A stretch of 62,952 nt of DNA from Pseudomonas sp. Gutcm_11s (GTDB lineage: Bacteria > Pseudomonadota > Gammaproteobacteria > Pseudomonadales > Pseudomonadaceae). The position numbers and the translations under genes were made by a program. The DNA lies in contig NZ_JAQSUW010000003.1 in the NCBI RefSeq assembly GCF_028649395.1, forward strand, positions 1-62,952, written 5' to 3'. Below, one piece after another: positions 38,131 to 45,752 of this stretch (position 1 is the first letter of the stretch; each line of letters starts with the position of its first letter). Below the pieces are notes generated by a model. The model saw only the letters and a program-made list of their open reading frames with translations. It made no database searches and was not told where the DNA came from.

Positions 38131-38148
38131 GTGACGCTTCTGTGACAG
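38131..38148 (-). promoter_or_regulatory. Pho box (PhoB-binding site)
   Basis: On the minus strand the 18-bp sequence reads CTGTCAC-AGAA-GCGTCAC, two 7-bp repeats 4 bp apart, as in the PhoB consensus CTGTCAT-N4-CTGTCAY. It lies about 73 bp upstream of the receptor gene start at 38058, a plausible activator position. The rest of the gap 38059-38386 holds the divergent promoter for the GGDEF gene, with no other clear element. Confidence 0.72.
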
Positions 38149-38386
38149 ACCCTGGCGAACCGGGGGTTTTGCCGGGTTTTCGCCGCCGTTCTGGGCCGAT
38201 TTGACCCCGAACGCCGGTCTGCAATGACCTCCTCGCGATCGTTCGGGCCCGATGGCCATGGGCGCCGCGGGCGAATGTGCAAAAAATCCGGCAGCCACTC
38301 TGGGCCGATTCGACCTCCCCCGTTGCAACCATTCGGTCATATGGCTCTGCTCTGCTGGCGCCCGAACGCACATTCGGGGAACCACC

Positions 38387-39301
38387 ATGCCTTCGCTGCT
38401 CGGCCTGCACCGCCTGAAACTCGCCGGCCTGTTGCTGGCCGCCAACGTCGCGCTGCTGCTGCACCTGGGCGCCGGCGACATCAAGCCGCTGGGCGACTGG
38501 GTGTGGCTGGACATCCTCGGCGAGGGCGGCTCCGCCCTGCTCTGCCTGGTCTGGCTCGGCCTGCTGCTGAACAGCCGCCCGGCCGGGCGGGTCACCAACC
38601 TGCTGGCCCTGGGCCTGGGCCTGGTGTTCTTCTCCTGGTGGGTGGACTGCCTGGACGAGTTCATCGCCATCCCCGACGTGATCACCTGGGACCACTGGAT
38701 GGAGTCGGTGCCGATGCCGATCGGCCTACTGCTACTGACCCTCGGCCTGTATCACTGGCACCTCGAACAACGCGCCATCAGCGCGCAGATGGAGAAGCGC
38801 GAGCGGCTGTTCCGCGAGCACCGCCTGTTCGACAAGCTGACCCCGCTGGGCGCCGCCGACTACCTGCGCCGCCAGCTGGAGCTGGGCCTGCAGGAAAGCG
38901 TGCGCGAGCAGCAGCCGCTGTCGCTGGTGATGATCGACCTCGATGGCTTCGACGCGATCAACCAGCGCTACGGCCATGCCGAGGGCGACCGCGTGCTGCA
39001 GGCCGTGCCGCAACTGCTGCTGCTCAACCTGCGCCAGCAGGACCTGCTGTGCCGCCTGGCCGGCGACCGCTTCGTCGCCCTGCTGCCCAACACCGGGGAA
39101 ACCGTGGCGGCGCAGATCGCCGCAGAACTGGCCGAGGCCGTGCGCCACCTGGCCCATCGCTCGCGCCAGCATGGCGAGCGCATCCAGCTGCGCGCCAGCG
39201 TGGCCCAGGTGATGGCCATGCAGGAGAGTGCCGAGAGCCTGCTGCAGCGCCTCAACCTGGCGCTGGCCAAGGCCAAGCAACCGCTGGCCCTGAGCGCCTG
39301 A
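38387..39301 (+). CDS. Membrane GGDEF-domain protein with degenerate active site
   Basis: 304 residues from the ATG at 38387. The N-terminal half has about five hydrophobic segments (LAGLLLAANVALLLHL through MPIGLLLLTLGLYHW), then a coiled linker and a GGDEF-fold domain from about 150 (LSLVMIDLDGFDAINQRYGHAEGD). The signature loop reads AGDRF instead of GGDEF, so the catalytic Glu is Arg and cyclic-di-GMP synthesis is unlikely. It may act as a nucleotide-binding sensor or scaffold. It ends 2 bp before the AraC-type gene. Confidence 0.82.
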   Translation: MPSLLGLHRLKLAGLLLAANVALLLHLGAGDIKPLGDWVWLDILGEGGSALLCLVWLGLLLNSRPAGRVTNLLALGLGLVFFSWWVDCLDEFIAIPDVITWDHWMESVPMPIGLLLLTLGLYHWHLEQRAISAQMEKRERLFREHRLFDKLTPLGAADYLRRQLELGLQESVREQQPLSLVMIDLDGFDAINQRYGHAEGDRVLQAVPQLLLLNLRQQDLLCRLAGDRFVALLPNTGETVAAQIAAELAEAVRHLAHRSRQHGERIQLRASVAQVMAMQESAESLLQRLNLALAKAKQPLALSA

Positions 39302-39303
39302 CC

Positions 39304-40338
39304 ATGCCCCTGCACTGCCCCTGGTACGAGAACGACAGCCGCTGCATCGCCGCGCACCAGCAGCCGGCCAGCCTGATCGAGCTGTGCCTGTCGCGCGGTA
39401 TCGACAGCCATCGCCTGTTGCGCGGCACCGGTCTGTTCCTCGAGGACGTGCCCAAGGCCGACACGCGGATCAGCCCGGTGCAGTTTCTCAGCCTGATCGA
39501 CAACGCCCAGCGCCTGCTCGACGCCGACGACACCAGCTTCCTCTTCGGCCAGCGCCTGCTGCCCGGCCACCACGGCGCCGCCAGCCAGGCGCTGGCACTG
39601 GCCAACAACCTGCAGCAGGCGCTGGAGCTGCTCGGCGAGCTGCGCGCCCTGCTCTCGCCGCTGCTCAGCCCGCGCCTGCTGCTGGACGAGCAGCACGCCT
39701 ACCTGTACTGGCTGGACAGCTGCGGCGCCGGCGCGCAGCAGCGCTTCCTGCTGGAGGCGCAGATGACTGCGGTGGTGGCCATGAGCCGACGCCTGAGCGG
39801 CGAGGCACTACCCTGGCAGTTCCACTTCCGCCACGCCCAGCCCCGGCACATCGAACAGTACTGGGTGCACCTCGGCGAAAACCTGCGCTTCGATCAACCC
39901 TACGATCTGCTGCGCCTGCCGCGCGAGCACCTGACCCGCGCCTGGCCGCAGACCGTGCAGAGCACCGCCCAGGTGGCCTGTCAGCAGGCGCGCCAGCAGC
40001 TTGAGCTGCACGGCACCCGCGCCAGCCTGCTCGATACCCTGCAACGCTGGTTGCTGCGCAACGTGCGCCAGGCACCGAACCTGGAGCACGCTGCGGCGGC
40101 GCTGGGCATGAGCCCGACCACCCTCAAGCGCAAGCTGCACAAGCACGGCACCAGCTACCAGGAGCAGCACGACCGCGTGCGCCTGCTGGTGTCGCTGTAC
40201 CTCTACCAGATCAAGGGCTACAGCAACGACGAGGTGGCCAGCCACCTGCGCTTCCACGACGCCACCAACTTCCGCCGCTCGTTCAAGCGCTGGACCGGCC
40301 TGGCCCCCAGCGCCCTGCGCCAACTGCTGGGTGGCTAG
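39304..40338 (+). CDS. AraC/XylS-family transcriptional regulator
   Basis: 344 residues. Residues about 1-210 resemble the arabinose-binding-like sensory domain of OruR/GbdR-type Pseudomonas regulators. The C-terminal ~100 residues form the double helix-turn-helix of AraC proteins (AAAALGMSPTTLKRKLHKHG, then YSNDEVASHLRFHDATNFRRSFKRWTG). It starts 2 bp after the degenerate GGDEF gene and overlaps the convergent EamA gene by 4 bp at the stop codons. Target not evident; the upstream GGDEF gene is a candidate partner. Confidence 0.88.
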   Translation: MPLHCPWYENDSRCIAAHQQPASLIELCLSRGIDSHRLLRGTGLFLEDVPKADTRISPVQFLSLIDNAQRLLDADDTSFLFGQRLLPGHHGAASQALALANNLQQALELLGELRALLSPLLSPRLLLDEQHAYLYWLDSCGAGAQQRFLLEAQMTAVVAMSRRLSGEALPWQFHFRHAQPRHIEQYWVHLGENLRFDQPYDLLRLPREHLTRAWPQTVQSTAQVACQQARQQLELHGTRASLLDTLQRWLLRNVRQAPNLEHAAAALGMSPTTLKRKLHKHGTSYQEQHDRVRLLVSLYLYQIKGYSNDEVASHLRFHDATNFRRSFKRWTGLAPSALRQLLGG

Positions 40339-41354
40339 TCGCTACGCCGCTCACGCCTCGCCGAGCGGTTGAGCATGGGCGCCAGCAGGTTGCCGAACGG
40401 CAGCCGGCAGGCTCTCTTCGCATCGCTCGGCTCGGCCTTGGCCGCCGCCGGCTTGAGCCGCGAGATACCGAACATCACCAGCGCCAGGCCCGCCAGTTGG
40501 TAGACCGAGATGGCCTCACTGAGCAGCGCCCACGACGCGAAGATGGTCAACACCGGGCCGAGGTTGCCGATGGCCGCGGTCTGCGTCGGCCCCAGGCGCT
40601 GCACGGCCAGGGCCATCCAGTAGACCGGCAGCACCGTGGAGCACAGCGCCATCAGCGCGGCGTACAGCCAGACCTCGCTCGGCAGGCTGGCCAGTTGCGC
40701 GAACGAGCCGCCACTCACCGCGAAGTGCGCCAGCACCATGAACGACGAGGCCGTGCCGGCCAAGCCGGCCAGGCGCATGGAGCCGATGCGCTGCACCAGC
40801 ACTCCGGTGCCGAAGTAGTAGAGGGCGTAGGTCACCGCGCTGGCGAACACCCAGGCGGCGCCCAGCAGCACCTGGTCGCCGGCATCGGCCACGCCGATGT
40901 CATGCACGAAGGCGATGCCCAGGCCGACATAGCAGATGCCCATCGCCAGCAGCGTGCGCCGGCTCGGCCGCTCGCGCAGAGCCACGGCCTGCAGCAGCAG
41001 GACCAGGGTCGGATAGGTGAACAGGATCAGCCGCTCCAGCCCGGCGCTGATGTACTCCAGGCCGTAGAAGTCGAACAGGCTGGAGAGGTAGTAGCCGAGC
41101 ATGCCCAGCACCAGCACGCGCAGCACGCCGGACATGCCCATCGGCGCGCCGCCTTGGGCGCGGCTGAGCCACAGCAGCCAGAGGAACAGCGGCAAGGCCA
41201 GCACCATGCGCATGGCCAGCAGGCTGACCGCGTCCACCGGCCCGGCGGCGTAGGCGAGCTTGACGAAGATGGCCTTGAGGCTGAAGCCGGCCGCCGACAT
41301 CACGGCGAACAGGCGGCCATCGGCGAGGCAACGCTGGTACAGGGAGGTGTTCAT
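40335..41354 (-). CDS. EamA/DMT-family transporter
   Basis: 339 residues from the ATG at 41354, with ten hydrophobic segments in two homologous EamA halves (RLFAVMSAAGFSLKAIFVKL near residue 14 and LLGAAWVFASAVTYALYYFG near 165). The drug/metabolite transporter superfamily exports amino acids, metabolites or drugs. The C-terminal tail is basic and cytoplasmic. It is divergent from a LysR regulator at 41454, its probable controller. Confidence 0.87.
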   Translation of the reverse strand: MNTSLYQRCLADGRLFAVMSAAGFSLKAIFVKLAYAAGPVDAVSLLAMRMVLALPLFLWLLWLSRAQGGAPMGMSGVLRVLVLGMLGYYLSSLFDFYGLEYISAGLERLILFTYPTLVLLLQAVALRERPSRRTLLAMGICYVGLGIAFVHDIGVADAGDQVLLGAAWVFASAVTYALYYFGTGVLVQRIGSMRLAGLAGTASSFMVLAHFAVSGGSFAQLASLPSEVWLYAALMALCSTVLPVYWMALAVQRLGPTQTAAIGNLGPVLTIFASWALLSEAISVYQLAGLALVMFGISRLKPAAAKAEPSDAKRACRLPFGNLLAPMLNRSARRERRSD

Positions 41355-41453
41355 GGCAGTCCGCAACGGCAGCAAAGGCTTTATTCTGAGGCGAATAGTG
41401 ATTGGCTAGAATCGCATTTTTCCGAAGGAAGCCTTCGCTAAAGGAGAACACCC
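41355..41453. promoter_or_regulatory. Divergent promoter of the EamA transporter and LysR gene
   Basis: A 99-bp gap shared by two divergent genes. CGAAGGaagCCTTCG at about 41422-41436 is a 6-bp dyad, a candidate LysR operator. The LysR gene has AAGGAG close to its ATG. Confidence 0.5.
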
Positions 41454-42338
41454 ATGCACTTCGACCTGGCCGACCTTCGCCTGCTGGCCGCTATCGCCAG
41501 CAGCGGCAGCCTGAGCAAGGCCGCAGCGAGCATCCCGGTGGCCGTGTCCGCCGCTAGCACCCGCCTGCGTCTGTTCGAAGAGCGCTGTGGGCTGAGCCTG
41601 TTCACCCGCACCGCCGCCGGCATGAGCCCGACCCCGGCCGGGCGCCTGGTGCTGGAGCGCGCGCGCAGCGTGCTCAGCGAGGCGGAGCAGTTGAAGGAGG
41701 CCTTAAAGGAGCTGAGCGGCCAACGCCGCATCACCCTGCGCCTGTCCGCCACCACGGTGGCCAACAGCACCTTCCTGCCGGCCACGCTCGGCCCCTTCCT
41801 GGCCGACTACCCGGAGGTGGACCTGCAGCTGATCGAGCAGAAGAGCGTGGAGGTGCTGCACGCCGTGCAGTCCGGCGACTGCGAGATCGGCGTGTACGAC
41901 GGCAACCTGCCCACCGGCGGCCTGCTGTCGCTGCCGTTCCGCGACGACAAGCTGGTGATGCTGGTGCCGCGCGACCATCCACTGGCCAACCGCCAGGTCA
42001 CCCAGCTGCGCGATGCTCTCGGCTACCCCTTCGTCTGCCTGCCGGCCGAGCGCGCCATGCAGCGCTTCACCGAGGAGATGGCGACCAAGTACGCGATGCC
42101 GTTGCAGGTACGCGTGCGCGCGCCGAGCTTCGACGCCATCGCCCAGCTGGTGGCGCAGCGCGTCGGCATCGCCCTGCTGCCGGAAGCAGCCGCCTCACGC
42201 CTGGCACTGGAGCTGCCGGTCAGCCTGGTGGCACTGGAGGATGCCTGGGCCAGCCGCGAGCTGCGCCTGTGCATCCACAGCTGGGAGGCGTTGTCGCCGC
42301 ATGCGCGGCAACTGGTGACCTTCCTCTCCAGCCGCTAG
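41454..42338 (+). CDS. LysR-family transcriptional regulator
   Basis: 294 residues. Residues 1-60 form the LysR helix-turn-helix (LRLLAAIASSGSLSKAAASI, STRLRLFEERCGLSLFTRT), and the rest is the periplasmic-binding-like effector domain (VDLQLIEQKSVEVLHAVQSG, GYPFVCLPAERAM, VGIALLPEAAASRL). It is divergent from the EamA transporter, which it probably regulates in response to a small molecule. Confidence 0.9.
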   Translation: MHFDLADLRLLAAIASSGSLSKAAASIPVAVSAASTRLRLFEERCGLSLFTRTAAGMSPTPAGRLVLERARSVLSEAEQLKEALKELSGQRRITLRLSATTVANSTFLPATLGPFLADYPEVDLQLIEQKSVEVLHAVQSGDCEIGVYDGNLPTGGLLSLPFRDDKLVMLVPRDHPLANRQVTQLRDALGYPFVCLPAERAMQRFTEEMATKYAMPLQVRVRAPSFDAIAQLVAQRVGIALLPEAAASRLALELPVSLVALEDAWASRELRLCIHSWEALSPHARQLVTFLSSR

Positions 42339-42341
42339 GCC

Positions 42342-42416
42342 TCAGGAGCCGATGGCCTCCAGGCACAGCCAGCCGACGATCGAGAAGAACAGCACCGCCA
42401 GTAGAGAAATCAGCAT
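42342..42416 (-). CDS. Small single-helix membrane protein
   Basis: 24 residues: a start Met, a hydrophobic helix (LISLLAVLFFSIVGWLCL) and a short polar tail. A purine-rich ribosome-binding site (AGGGGCGAGG) lies just upstream of the ATG at 42416. It lies tail to tail with the LysR gene with 3 bp between them. Probably a membrane microprotein; an in-frame upstream ATG at 42458 has no ribosome-binding site. Function unknown. Confidence 0.45.
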   Translation of the reverse strand: MLISLLAVLFFSIVGWLCLEAIGS

Positions 42417-42484
42417 CGCCTCGCCCCTTTTATTGATCACACCCGAAGCAGTGACCATGGAGCGCGGCGGAAGTTGAGGGCGTT

Positions 42485-43123
42485 TTAGCGCGCGGTGAAA
42501 AAGGCCCGTACCGCCGCCTCGCCCAGCTCGCGCGCCTCGGCAAGCGCCGTCTCGCCACGCGCCGTGCCTTCGACGGTGAAGAACTGCAGCGCCTGCAGGC
42601 CGACCGTGCCCAGCGCCGCCTGCAGATAGGGGCACAGGAAGTCCGGCTGGCGCGCCTGCTCGCCGCTGATCAGCCCACCCGAAGAGATGGCCACATACAC
42701 CGGCCGGTCGCGCAGCACACCGACCTTGCCCTGCGGCGACGGCGTGAAGGTCACGCGTACCCGCACGATATGGTCGATCCACACCTTGAGCGCCGAGGGC
42801 ACGGTGTAGTTGTGCATCGGCGTAGCGATCAGCAGCACGTCGGCCGCATCGAGCTGGCGAATCAGCTGGTGGGAACGCAGCTGCGCCGGCCCCGGATCGG
42901 GCAGGTCCACCGGCGAGGCCAGCGCCATGGCGTAGTCGCTATCGACGTGCGGCAGCGTGTTCAGGTCCAGATCGGTCAGCTCGATGGCACGGCCACCGGC
43001 CTGCAGCGCCAGGCCCTCGAGCACCTGCTGCGACAGGCGCAGGCTCTCGGAGTCGGCGCCGCGTGGGCTGCCGATCAGGCGCAGCACGCGCAGGGGGCTG
43101 GTGTCAGGGCTGGTCGAGGTCAT
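42485..43123 (-). CDS. FMN-dependent NADH:quinone/azo reductase-like flavoprotein
   Basis: 212 residues of the flavodoxin-like AzoR family: the phosphate-binding loop GSPRGADSESLRLSQQV near residue 19, the FMN-contact motif TPMHNYTVPSALKVWIDHIVR near 100, and the SSGGLISGE loop. Such enzymes reduce quinones or azo compounds using NADH and protect against thiol-reactive stress. It precedes the azoR-side intergenic spacer and lies 31 bp downstream of the GNAT gene, possibly in one unit with it. Confidence 0.88.
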   Translation of the reverse strand: MTSTSPDTSPLRVLRLIGSPRGADSESLRLSQQVLEGLALQAGGRAIELTDLDLNTLPHVDSDYAMALASPVDLPDPGPAQLRSHQLIRQLDAADVLLIATPMHNYTVPSALKVWIDHIVRVRVTFTPSPQGKVGVLRDRPVYVAISSGGLISGEQARQPDFLCPYLQAALGTVGLQALQFFTVEGTARGETALAEARELGEAAVRAFFTAR

Positions 43124-43154
43124 GGCAGGCGTTCCGAAGTGTGCGGGAAGAGGT

Positions 43155-43637
43155 TCAAGGCGTATCGAGCAGCTTCTGGAAGCGCAGCGCTCCGGTCAGC
43201 AGGCCTTCACGGAAATAGAAGCGCTGCGCGAGCGCATTGGCCAGTGCGGTATCCAGCACCAGCCGCGCGCAGCCCTCGGCGCGGGCTACCCGCTCCAGCG
43301 CGCGCAGCAACCGTGCGCCCCACTGGCCGCCGCGCTGGGCCTCGGCGGTGACCAGGTCATCGACGTAGAGGAAGCGGCCGTAGACGAAGTTGTGTTGCAG
43401 ACGATAGCCGGCCAGGGCCACCAGCACGGCGCCGTCGAAGGCGCCGACCAGGCGATAGCCCTCGCCGCGCATGCGCTCGACCGCGGCAACGAACTCGCCC
43501 TCGCCGGACAGGTGCGGGCGCAGCTCGCGCATCACCGGGTAGGCGGCGCGCAGGTCGCCGGGCCCGTCGAGCGGGCGTAGCGCCGGGTCGGCCAGGTCCA
43601 GCACGCTGGGCAGATGATGGTGGGATGAGTAGGTCAT
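43155..43637 (-). CDS. GNAT-family N-acetyltransferase
   Basis: 160 residues with the GNAT fold: VGAFDGAVLVALAGYRL, acetyl-CoA-binding segment VTAEAQRGGQWGARLLRALE and the C-terminal LDTALANALAQRFYFREG motif. It transfers an acetyl group to an unknown amine. It is divergent from the MocR-type regulator at 43702, whose leader lies in the 64-bp gap, so that regulator probably controls it. Confidence 0.87.
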   Translation of the reverse strand: MTYSSHHHLPSVLDLADPALRPLDGPGDLRAAYPVMRELRPHLSGEGEFVAAVERMRGEGYRLVGAFDGAVLVALAGYRLQHNFVYGRFLYVDDLVTAEAQRGGQWGARLLRALERVARAEGCARLVLDTALANALAQRFYFREGLLTGALRFQKLLDTP

Positions 43638-43669
43638 GGCGTCATCCTAGAGCGCCGATGCCACAATGC

Positions 43670-43679
43670 ATTGATCCAA
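43670..43679 (+). promoter_or_regulatory. Candidate MocR-type operator
   Basis: ATTGATCCAA, preceded by AATGC, lies 22 bp before the MocR-type gene at 43702 and between it and the divergent GNAT gene. The identical decamer appears on the other strand at 47304-47313, ahead of the second MocR-type gene. Confidence 0.4.
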
Positions 43680-43701
43680 GAACGCACATATCGACTAGGC
43701 C

Positions 43702-45126
43702 ATGACCGACTACCGCTTCGCCCCGCTCGCCGAACAGGATAGCGCCCCGCTCTATCGCCAGCTCTACGAGCGCGTGCGCGGCGCGATTGCCGCCGGCAGC
43801 CTGGGCCCCGGTGACCGCCTGCCCTCGGCGCGCGCCCTGGCCAAGGAGCTGGGCGTGGCCCGTGGCACCATCGAGCTGGCCTATTCGCTGCTGACCAGCG
43901 AGGGCTACCTGCTGGCGCGCGGCCAGGCCGGTACCGTGGTCAACCCGCACCTGCAGGCGCAGGCCGCCCCCATGAAACCGGCGCCGAGCCCGGCGCCGGC
44001 TGCCGAAGATGCGCCGGACAGCCTGTGGCGCCCGGGCCAGCTACTGCCGTTCCAGATGGGCGTGCCGGCGCTGGACGCCTTCCCGCGCAAGATCTGGGCG
44101 CGCCTCGGAGCACGCTACCTGCGCGGCATGCAGGCGGACGACCTGGACTACCCGCCGGCCCACGGCCTGCCCGCCTTGCGCAGCGCCATCGCCTCCTACC
44201 TGCAGGTCTCGCGGGGCATCGACTGCGGCGCTCATCAGGTGTTCGTCACCAGCGGCTGGCCGGCCAGCCTGGCGTTCGTCGCCCATGCCGTGCTCGGCGC
44301 CGGCCAGCGCGCCTGGGTGGAGGACCCGGGCTACCCGCCGGCGCGGCAGATCCTGCGCCAGTTCGGCCTGGAGCCGGTGCCGGTCGAGGTGGATGAGCAA
44401 GGCCTGAAGGTGGAACAGGGCATCGCCCTGGCCGCCGATGCACGCGTGGCGGTAGTCACCCCGGCGCACCAGAGCCCGCTGTCCATGACCCTCTCGCTGC
44501 CACGTCGGCAGGCCCTGCTGGACTGGGCCAGCAGCAGCGGCGCCTGGGTGGTGGAGGACGACTATGACGGCGAGTACCGCTACAGCAGCCGCCCGCTGCC
44601 GGCGCTGGCCAGCCTGGATCGGCATGGCCGAGTGTTCTACGCCGGCACCTTCAGCAAGGTGCTGTTTCCCGGCATCCGCCTGGCCTACCTGGTGGTGCCG
44701 CAGGCCCAGGTGGCGCGCTTCGAGCAGATCGGCCGCGCGCTGTTCGCCGCCGCCACGCCGCGCATGACCCAGGCGCTGGTCGCCGACTTCATCGCCGAGG
44801 GGCATTTCACCCGGCACATCCAGCGCATGCGCCGCCTGTACGGCGAGCGCCGCACCGAGACCATCGCCGCCCTCGAGCGTGGCCTGGCCGGCTGCTTGAA
44901 AGTGGAACAGTCGCCGGGCGGCATGAACCTGGTGCTGCGCCTGCCGGGCGACGCCAGCGACCGCCCGCTGGCCGATCACCTCCTGGCGCATGGCATGGCG
45001 GTACAGGCGCTGTCGCGCTGGTGGGCCTCGTCGCGCCGTGATTCGGCGCTGCTGCTGAGTTTCACCAACTGCACGTCGCCGGAACAGGCACAGCACCTCG
45101 GCGAGCTGATTCGCCAGGCGCTGTGA
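43702..45126 (+). CDS. MocR/PdxR-type regulator (GntR HTH + aminotransferase fold)
   Basis: 474 residues. Residues 1-75 are a GntR winged helix (LYRQLYERVRGAIAAGSLGP, ALAKELGVARGTIELAYSLL). Residues about 110-474 form a fold-type I aminotransferase-like domain with the PLP-binding features DDYDGEYRY and the FYAGTFSKVLFPGIRLAYL segment holding the Schiff-base Lys. MocR proteins sense PLP or amino-acid adducts and control neighbouring genes, here probably the divergent GNAT gene. It ends 6 bp from the convergent AhpD-like gene. Confidence 0.9.
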   Translation: MTDYRFAPLAEQDSAPLYRQLYERVRGAIAAGSLGPGDRLPSARALAKELGVARGTIELAYSLLTSEGYLLARGQAGTVVNPHLQAQAAPMKPAPSPAPAAEDAPDSLWRPGQLLPFQMGVPALDAFPRKIWARLGARYLRGMQADDLDYPPAHGLPALRSAIASYLQVSRGIDCGAHQVFVTSGWPASLAFVAHAVLGAGQRAWVEDPGYPPARQILRQFGLEPVPVEVDEQGLKVEQGIALAADARVAVVTPAHQSPLSMTLSLPRRQALLDWASSSGAWVVEDDYDGEYRYSSRPLPALASLDRHGRVFYAGTFSKVLFPGIRLAYLVVPQAQVARFEQIGRALFAAATPRMTQALVADFIAEGHFTRHIQRMRRLYGERRTETIAALERGLAGCLKVEQSPGGMNLVLRLPGDASDRPLADHLLAHGMAVQALSRWWASSRRDSALLLSFTNCTSPEQAQHLGELIRQAL

Positions 45127-45132
45127 GCCCTC

Positions 45133-45612
45133 TCAGCTGAGGTTGGCCTTGTCCAGGCCGAACAGCTTATCGAAGGAGCCCGGCACGGCCTGGAAGGCGA
45201 CATTCAGGCGGTTCCAGCCGTTGATGGCGACGACCAGGAAGGACAGGTCGGACAGCTCCGCTTCCGAGAACTGCTCGCGCACCGCCGCATAGATGTCGTC
45301 GGACACGCCGCGCGGCGACAGCGAGGTCAGTGCCTCGGTCCACTCCAGCGCGGCACGCTCGCGTGGCGAGAACAGCTGCGACTCGCGCCACACGGCGACA
45401 TGGTGCAGGCGCAGCTCGCGTTCGCCGGCGATCTTCGCCTCCTTCACGTGCATGTCCACGCAGAAGGCGCATCCGTTGATCTGCGAGGCACGCAGGGTAA
45501 CCAGGTGGGCGATCTCGGCCAGGTGCGGCTTCTGCCCCAGCAGATTGTTGAACTCCACGTACTTGCCGGAAATCTGCGGCGAGAGTTTGAAGTAGTCGAG
45601 GCGCTGGCTCAT
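45133..45612 (-). CDS. AhpD-like carboxymuconolactone decarboxylase family protein
   Basis: 159 residues, helical, with the redox motif C48-A-F-C51 and His55 (NGCAFCVDMHVKEAK) that marks peroxidase-active members of this family. Such proteins reduce alkyl hydroperoxides or use thiols in stress defence. It lies between the two MocR-type genes and is read in the same direction as the second. The gap upstream (45613-45752) has a purine-rich ribosome-binding site but no distinctive promoter. Confidence 0.9.
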   Translation of the reverse strand: MSQRLDYFKLSPQISGKYVEFNNLLGQKPHLAEIAHLVTLRASQINGCAFCVDMHVKEAKIAGERELRLHHVAVWRESQLFSPRERAALEWTEALTSLSPRGVSDDIYAAVREQFSEAELSDLSFLVVAINGWNRLNVAFQAVPGSFDKLFGLDKANLS

Positions 45613-45752
45613 GGTCGTGGTCTCCTGCTGGGTTGGCGGCGCTGCCTGCCGCGAAGACGCGACGGCTGCCGGGGTGCAGTGACTCTAGGCAACGGCGGCC
45701 CATTCACCCAGTGCCAAGAGTGATTCTTTCGACTGGGCCATCGCGGCCGGGC

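Noticed and set aside
33510..38145. Very long plus-strand open frames (33510-35177, 36364-38145) opposite the phytase and receptor genes
   Set aside because: They are low-complexity Val/Ala/Leu/Arg/Gly-rich shadows of GC-rich genes on the other strand; the minus-strand products have recognisable domains.
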